A DNA stretch of 64,000 bases from Microbacterium sp. M28. GTDB taxonomy: Bacteria > Actinomycetota > Actinomycetes > Actinomycetales > Microbacteriaceae. A model generated the notes under the pieces. The model was not told where the DNA came from, made no database searches, and saw nothing but the letters and a program-made list of their open reading frames with translations. Numbering within the stretch: position 1 is the stretch's first letter; each line of letters starts with the position of its first letter. The DNA is taken from positions 2,914,001-2,978,000 of the forward strand of contig NZ_CP107546.1 of the NCBI RefSeq assembly GCF_025836995.1, written 5' to 3'. The position numbers were made by a program, and so were the translations under genes. Below are positions 59,926 to 64,000 of this stretch, piece after piece.

Positions 59926-59951
59926 GATGGCCCGGGCACAGCCGGGCCATC
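59926..59951 (+). terminator. Intercistronic hairpin
   Basis: A 10-bp perfect stem, GATGGCCCGG with its complement (59926-59935 and 59942-59951), with a 6-base loop, four bases after the TM2-Ltp stop and before the PH gene. It has no T-run and resembles the 49436-49465 hairpin in form and position. Confidence 0.65.
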
Positions 59952-59975
59952 CTCAGCTCCCGAGAAAGGAAAGAC

Positions 59976-60347
59976 ATGGAATCCGGAGCAATCCTCAGCT
60001 GGACGCTGCAGCAGGAGATCGCCGTCCCCGCGGATGTGCAGGACCTGCTCACGCAGGGCGAGCAGGCGGTGGCCTCGTTCAAGACGTTCCGCGACTCGGC
60101 GACCTTCACGACGAAGCGGCTCATCGTCCGCGACGCCCAGGGCATGACCGGGAAGAAGGTGGAGATCTACTCGCTGCCGTACAGCGCGATCCTGATGTGG
60201 TCGTCCGAGAACGCCGGAGTCCTGGACTGGAACTCCGAGGTCGAGCTGTGGACCAAGGCCGGCCACATCAAGATCAAGCTCGCCAAGGGCGCAGACGTGC
60301 GGCGCATCGACAGCCTGATCGCTTGGGCCGTGCTCAACAGCCACTGA
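59976..60347 (+). CDS. Bacterial PH-domain protein
   Basis: A 123-residue single-domain protein of the bPH_1 family (TFRDSATFTTKRLIVRDAQG... KVEIYSLPYSAILMWS). Such proteins form ring-like oligomers with unknown ligands. There is no signal or membrane helix. AAAGGA stands several bases before the ATG. It follows the TM2-Ltp gene after the hairpin and is probably co-transcribed with it. Confidence 0.88.
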   Translation: MESGAILSWTLQQEIAVPADVQDLLTQGEQAVASFKTFRDSATFTTKRLIVRDAQGMTGKKVEIYSLPYSAILMWSSENAGVLDWNSEVELWTKAGHIKIKLAKGADVRRIDSLIAWAVLNSH

Positions 60348-60368
60348 GCGGTCTGGGATGATGGCCTG

Positions 60369-61232
60369 GTGAGCGAAGCGATGAGGATCCCCGGCTGGCG
60401 GCACATCTACTCGGGCAAGGTCCGTGACCTGTACGCGTCGGAGGATGCCGCCGACCCGCGTATCCTCGTCGTCGCCAGCGATCGCGTCAGCGCGTTCGAC
60501 TACGTGCTCTCCCCCGGCATCCCGCAGAAGGGCGCGCTGCTGACTCGCCTGACCCGCTGGTGGTTCGAGCAGCTGAGCGACGTTCCGAACCACATCGCCG
60601 ATGGTGAGATCCCCGCTTCCGTGGCCGACCGCGCGATGCTCGCGCAGTCGCTCGAGATGCAGCCGATCGAGTGCGTCGTCCGCGGTTACATCACCGGCAC
60701 GGGGTGGCTCGAGTACCAGGAGAACGGCACGGTCTGCGGCATCCCGCTCCCGGCCGGGCTCGAGAACGGCGACCGCCTGCCTGAGCCGCTGTTCACGCCC
60801 GCGTACAAGGCCCCGATGGGCGAGCACGACGAGAACATCACGTTCGAGCGCGTCGTCGAACTCGTCGGCGAGGAGCGCGCGGCCGAACTGCGCGACACGT
60901 CGCTGCGCCTCTACGCCCGTGCCGCGGAGATCGCCGAGGCGAAGGGGCTGATCCTCGCCGACACCAAGTTCGAGTTCGGGACGGATGCCGACGGCACCCT
61001 TCGTCTCGCCGACGAGGTCCTGACGAGCGACTCGTCGCGGTACTGGGATGCCGAGGCGTGGCGTACCGGCACGACGCCGTCCGCGCGGATGGCGAGCTTC
61101 GACAAGCAGATCGTCCGCGACTGGCTCGCCTCGAACTGGGACAAGCAGGGCGAGCCGCCCGCTCTACCGGACGAGATCGTCCAGCGCACCGCCGACCGCT
61201 ACCGCGAGCTCATCGAACGCCTGACCTCCTGA
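60369..61232 (+). CDS. purC: SAICAR synthetase
   Basis: A 287-residue phosphoribosylaminoimidazole-succinocarboxamide synthase. Motifs are GWRHIYSGKVRDLY, VASDRVSAFDYVL, VRGYITGTGW and LADTKFEFG. It catalyses the ATP-dependent joining of CAIR and aspartate. Start GTG 60369 is six bases after GATGAT, a probable leaderless -10; an in-frame ATG lies four codons on. The usual neighbour purS/purQ/purL is not seen. Confidence 0.96.
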   Translation: MSEAMRIPGWRHIYSGKVRDLYASEDAADPRILVVASDRVSAFDYVLSPGIPQKGALLTRLTRWWFEQLSDVPNHIADGEIPASVADRAMLAQSLEMQPIECVVRGYITGTGWLEYQENGTVCGIPLPAGLENGDRLPEPLFTPAYKAPMGEHDENITFERVVELVGEERAAELRDTSLRLYARAAEIAEAKGLILADTKFEFGTDADGTLRLADEVLTSDSSRYWDAEAWRTGTTPSARMASFDKQIVRDWLASNWDKQGEPPALPDEIVQRTADRYRELIERLTS

Positions 61233-61331
61233 TCGGAGCGTCCCGCACGCCGGCCGCCACTCAGGGAACGCCCAGGAATCGGTAGTGTTGCCCCAGCATC
61301 CCTCGCAGCCATCCGATCCCTGAGGAGCCCC

Positions 61332-62672
61332 ATGCCCGTGTGGAAGATCCACGGCGACGGCCGTACCGTCGCGCCAGGCCAGGTCGTCAAACCCGAAGAG
61401 CGCCTGAGCTGGCCCGCCACCATCGCGATCGGTGCTCAGCACGTCATCGCGATGTTCGGCGCCACGTTCCTCGTGCCGATCCTCACCGGCTTCCCGGTGT
61501 CGACGACCCTGCTGTTCTCGGGCATCGGCACGCTGCTGTTCCTGCTGCTGACCCGCAACCGCCTGCCCAGCTATCTGGGATCGTCGTTCGCGTTCATCGC
61601 GCCGATCACGGCGCTCAACGCGGGCAAGGCCCTGGAGACCCCCGAACAGATCACGCAGGCCCTGGTCGGCGTCGTCGCGGCCGGCATCCTGCTCGCGGGC
61701 ATCGGGTTCCTCGTGCAGGCGGTCGGCACCGGCTGGATCGACAAGCTCATGCCTCCGGTCGTCGCGGGCTCGATCGTCGCGCTGATCGGGTTCAACCTCG
61801 CCCCGGCGGCGTGGAACAACTTCAAGCTCCAGCCGGAGCTCGCCTCTGTGACGCTCATCGCGGTGATCCTGTTCAGCGTGCTGTTCCGCGGGTTCCTGGG
61901 CCGCATCTCGATCTTCCTCGGCGTGATCGTCGGCTACATCGTGGCCGCCTTCACGGGGCAGGTCGACTTCTCCGCGGTCGGGGATGCCGCGTGGGTGGGC
62001 CTTCCGGACTTCCACCTCGCCGCCATCACCGACCCCGCGGCCTGGGCCCTGGTGCCGATGTTCCTCCCAGTCGTCCTCGTGCTGATCGCGGAGAACGTCG
62101 GACACGTCCGCGGCGTCGCGACCATGACCGAGGACCCGTCGATCAACAAGCACACCGGCCGCGCGCTGGTGGCCGACGGCCTCGCCACGACGATCGCCGG
62201 CGGCTTCGGCGGCTCCGGCACCACCACCTACGGCGAGAACATCGGCGTCATGGCGGCGACCCGCGTCTATTCGACCGCCGCCTACTGGGTCGCCGGAATC
62301 GTGGCGATCCTGCTGGCCTTCTCCCCCAAGGTCGGCGTGATCTTCAACACCATCCCCGCCGGCGTCCTCGGCGGTGTGACGACCGCGCTGTACGGCCTCA
62401 TCGGCGTGATCGGAATCAAGATCTGGGTCGACAACCGCGTGGACTTCTCCCGCCCGGTCAACCAGTACACCGTCGCGGTCTCGTTCGTCATCGCGATCGC
62501 CGGCTTCGCGATGGGCTGGGGCAACTTCCAGCTCGGCGCGATCGTGATCGGCACCGTCGCGGCGCTGCTGATCTACCACCTCGGCAACGCGATCGCCCGC
62601 TGGCGCAGGACCGGCGCGGACGACGGCGGCCCCATCCCCGCCGTGGGTCCACTCGGCGGCGACCCCGAGTAG
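61332..62672 (+). CDS. Uracil/xanthine permease (NCS2)
   Basis: A 446-residue nucleobase:proton symporter with about 14 membrane segments. The family region VLIAENVGHVRGVATMT (helix 8, with the substrate-contact Glu) and GGSGTTTYGENIGVMA (helix 10) are both present. The Asn-rich and Glu motifs fit UraA-like proteins; uracil is more likely than xanthine, but not certain. GAGGAG lies four bases before the ATG. A TAGTGT -10 candidate lies at 61283-61288. No riboswitch is seen. Confidence 0.92.
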   Translation: MPVWKIHGDGRTVAPGQVVKPEERLSWPATIAIGAQHVIAMFGATFLVPILTGFPVSTTLLFSGIGTLLFLLLTRNRLPSYLGSSFAFIAPITALNAGKALETPEQITQALVGVVAAGILLAGIGFLVQAVGTGWIDKLMPPVVAGSIVALIGFNLAPAAWNNFKLQPELASVTLIAVILFSVLFRGFLGRISIFLGVIVGYIVAAFTGQVDFSAVGDAAWVGLPDFHLAAITDPAAWALVPMFLPVVLVLIAENVGHVRGVATMTEDPSINKHTGRALVADGLATTIAGGFGGSGTTTYGENIGVMAATRVYSTAAYWVAGIVAILLAFSPKVGVIFNTIPAGVLGGVTTALYGLIGVIGIKIWVDNRVDFSRPVNQYTVAVSFVIAIAGFAMGWGNFQLGAIVIGTVAALLIYHLGNAIARWRRTGADDGGPIPAVGPLGGDPE

Positions 62673-62691
62673 GTCCAGGCATCCCGGCATC

Positions 62692-62770
62692 CGAACGGGA
62701 GGAGAACGCGCGATCCGGAGGACCGGAATCGCCGTGCGGCTCCTCCCGTTCGTGCGTTCTCCTCCGGATG
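62692..62770. repeat. Long near-palindrome between convergent genes
   Basis: Two arms of about 30 bases (62693-62723 and 62741-62770) are nearly complementary around an 18-base loop. Each arm is built of the modules GAACGGGAGGA, GAACGC and GATCCGGAGGA; the first and last modules are related, so alternative pairings exist (62692-62703 pairs perfectly with 62741-62752). It is the likely bidirectional terminator for the permease and the KipI-KipA gene. Confidence 0.75.
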
Positions 62771-62810
62771 GTGCGACGGCGCGCCGCACGCACCGCGGGA
62801 TGCGCCGTCG

Positions 62811-64000
62811 TCAGGCGATGCGGAAGCGGATGCGGGCGCCGGGCGGCAGCTGTCCGGCGAGGTCCAGGCAACGGTCGGTGAGCGCGCCGACGATCGGGTA
62901 GCCGCCCGTCAGCGGATGATCGGGCAGGAAGAGCACCGGTTGCCCGTCGGGCGGCACCTGAAGCGCCCCCGTCACCGCGCCTTCGCTCGGCAGCTCTCCC
63001 GCCATCGCCCGCTCCAGCGCACGCTCCCCCTGAAGCCGCAGCCCCACCCGGTCGGACCGCGGCGTGACCAGCCACTCCTGCTCCGTGAGCACGCGGAGCG
63101 CCGTCCGGGTGAACCAGTCGTCCCGTGGGCCGAGCGTGATCTCGAGCTCGACGACCTCACCAGACGCGGGCAGCGTCCGCGGCACGACGAGATCATCGAC
63201 GGCCGCCACGGCTTCCCGACCGATCGCCACGGCATCCCCTTCGCCGAGCGGCGCCGGCCCCAGCCCGGCCAGGGTGTCCGATGCCCGGCTGCCCAGAGCG
63301 GATGCCGCGGCCACCCCTCCCCGCACCCCGATGACGAACCGGATGCCGCGCTCGGGATGCCCGATCCGCAGCTCGTCGCCGTCTGCCGTCGCGAACGGCG
63401 CGCCGTGCCTGATCGGACGCATGTCACCGGAGCCTGTCGTGAGTTCGAGCTCTCCAGTGGCCCCGGTCACGGCGGCTACCCCTGAGCCCCGGAAACGCAG
63501 CGTCGCCGAACCGACGCATTCCAGCACGGCGGTCGTCGGCGCATTGCCGACGACACGGTTCGCATCGCGCATGGCCGTGCGGTCCGCCGCGCCGGACGGC
63601 GAGACGCCGAGTGCCGCATGCCCGGCCCGCCCGGCATCCTGCACGAGCAGCGGTAGCACGGTGTGGACGACCTCGAGAAGCGTCGTCGCCCGCAGAGGAT
63701 CGACCGCCGGCGCGACGCGCCGCCCGGCATCCTGGACTGCTGCCGACAGCCGCGCCCGCGTCGCGCGTTCGAACCGCACCCTCGTCCCCGGCGACAGCAG
63801 GGCCGGTGGGTCGCGATCGATGTCCCACATCACGGCTTCCGTGCGGCCGATCAGCTGCCAGCCGCCAGGAGTCCGGCGCGGATAGACGCCCGTGAACGGA
63901 CCGGCGAGACCCACAGATCCCGCCGGGACGCGGGTGCGGGGGCTTCCTCTTCGGGCGACGTCGAACAGCGGGTCGTCGCCGACCGCGTAGCCGAAGCCGG
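62811..64000 (-). CDS. KipI-KipA fusion (5-oxoprolinase subunit B/C-like), 5' partial
   Basis: The frame is open to the window edge, so the N-terminus is missing. The upstream part (from 64000 to about 63800) is the C-terminal end of a KipI/PxpB domain: [37 protein letters not shown]. From about 63685 on a KipA/PxpC (AHS2) domain begins: [21 protein letters not shown], later [14 protein letters not shown]. Together with PxpA these subunits hydrolyse 5-oxoproline using ATP. B and C are separate proteins in Bacillus and E. coli; a natural fusion is known in other bacteria. Whether pxpA lies upstream is outside the window. Confidence 0.9.
   Translation of the reverse strand, partial: GFGYAVGDDPLFDVARRGSPRTRVPAGSVGLAGPFTGVYPRRTPGGWQLIGRTEAVMWDIDRDPPALLSPGTRVRFERATRARLSAAVQDAGRRVAPAVDPLRATTLLEVVHTVLPLLVQDAGRAGHAALGVSPSGAADRTAMRDANRVVGNAPTTAVLECVGSATLRFRGSGVAAVTGATGELELTTGSGDMRPIRHGAPFATADGDELRIGHPERGIRFVIGVRGGVAAASALGSRASDTLAGLGPAPLGEGDAVAIGREAVAAVDDLVVPRTLPASGEVVELEITLGPRDDWFTRTALRVLTEQEWLVTPRSDRVGLRLQGERALERAMAGELPSEGAVTGALQVPPDGQPVLFLPDHPLTGGYPIVGALTDRCLDLAGQLPPGARIRFRIA

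Noticed and set aside
61233..61331. Riboswitch or attenuator before the nucleobase permease
   Set aside because: CTCAGGGA (61260-61267) and TCCCTGAG (61317-61324) could pair over the ribosome site, but the left arm lies upstream of the likely -10 (61283-61288) and would not be in the mRNA.

Overview
The window looks like a chromosomal segment of a high-GC Gram-positive actinobacterium, most likely a Microbacteriaceae member close to Microbacterium. The reasons are strong G/C third positions, many GTG starts, promoters whose -10 box lies exactly six bases before the start codon (leaderless transcripts), and typical actinobacterial families such as DUF3073, Rv2578c-type radical SAM, YaeQ and paired CrcB. 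Genus is inference. I found no rRNA, complete tRNA, transposase, integrase, phage module or CRISPR array.

Layout. 1-4.9 kb: a membrane-protein tail, a padR-DUF1048-ABC exporter operon, an acyl-CoA dehydrogenase and a VanY-like carboxypeptidase. 5.0-7.7 kb: a radical SAM protein whose Cys motif is interrupted by a LAGLIDADG intein, then YaeQ. 7.8-16.4 kb: a DEAD-box helicase with a repeat-rich N-terminus, an aldose epimerase, a tetR-RND exporter pair and two crcB genes. 16.5-23.6 kb: a FAD/Rieske oxidoreductase, a nitroreductase, a MerR-TipAS regulator with a textbook 19-bp-spacer promoter, a DUF4097-PadR pair, a universal stress protein, DUF3073 and a MOSC protein.

23.6-35.7 kb is a carbohydrate-use locus read entirely on the minus strand: binding protein, two permeases, GH42 beta-galactosidase, sulfatase, ROK regulator, GH31 alpha-xylosidase and a frameshifted GH35 beta-galactosidase. 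The importer would deliver oligosaccharides that the apparently cytosolic enzymes desulfate and trim; the transport ATPase is not encoded here. 35.8-44.2 kb holds an aldo/keto reductase, an MFS protein and purine genes (purM-purF, purD; purC lies at 60.4 kb). 44.3-50.6 kb is a ribose-type ABC importer with a ROK regulator and a Gfo/Idh/MocA dehydrogenase.

50.6-54.8 kb looks acquired: a DUF1254 protein and an alkyl sulfatase of less GC-biased composition, with AACGATCGTT palindromes in all three flanking gaps. 54.8-64 kb has a GNAT protein, an MFS drug exporter, a two-component system, a TM2/Ltp-repeat protein with a PH-domain partner, purC, a uracil/xanthine permease and a partial KipI-KipA fusion.

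Two general features stand out. Thirteen genes share the same TANNNT-6-start promoter geometry. Many gaps, mostly between convergent genes, contain long imperfect palindromes, two of which (7701-7770 and 19298-19370) are homologous in sequence.
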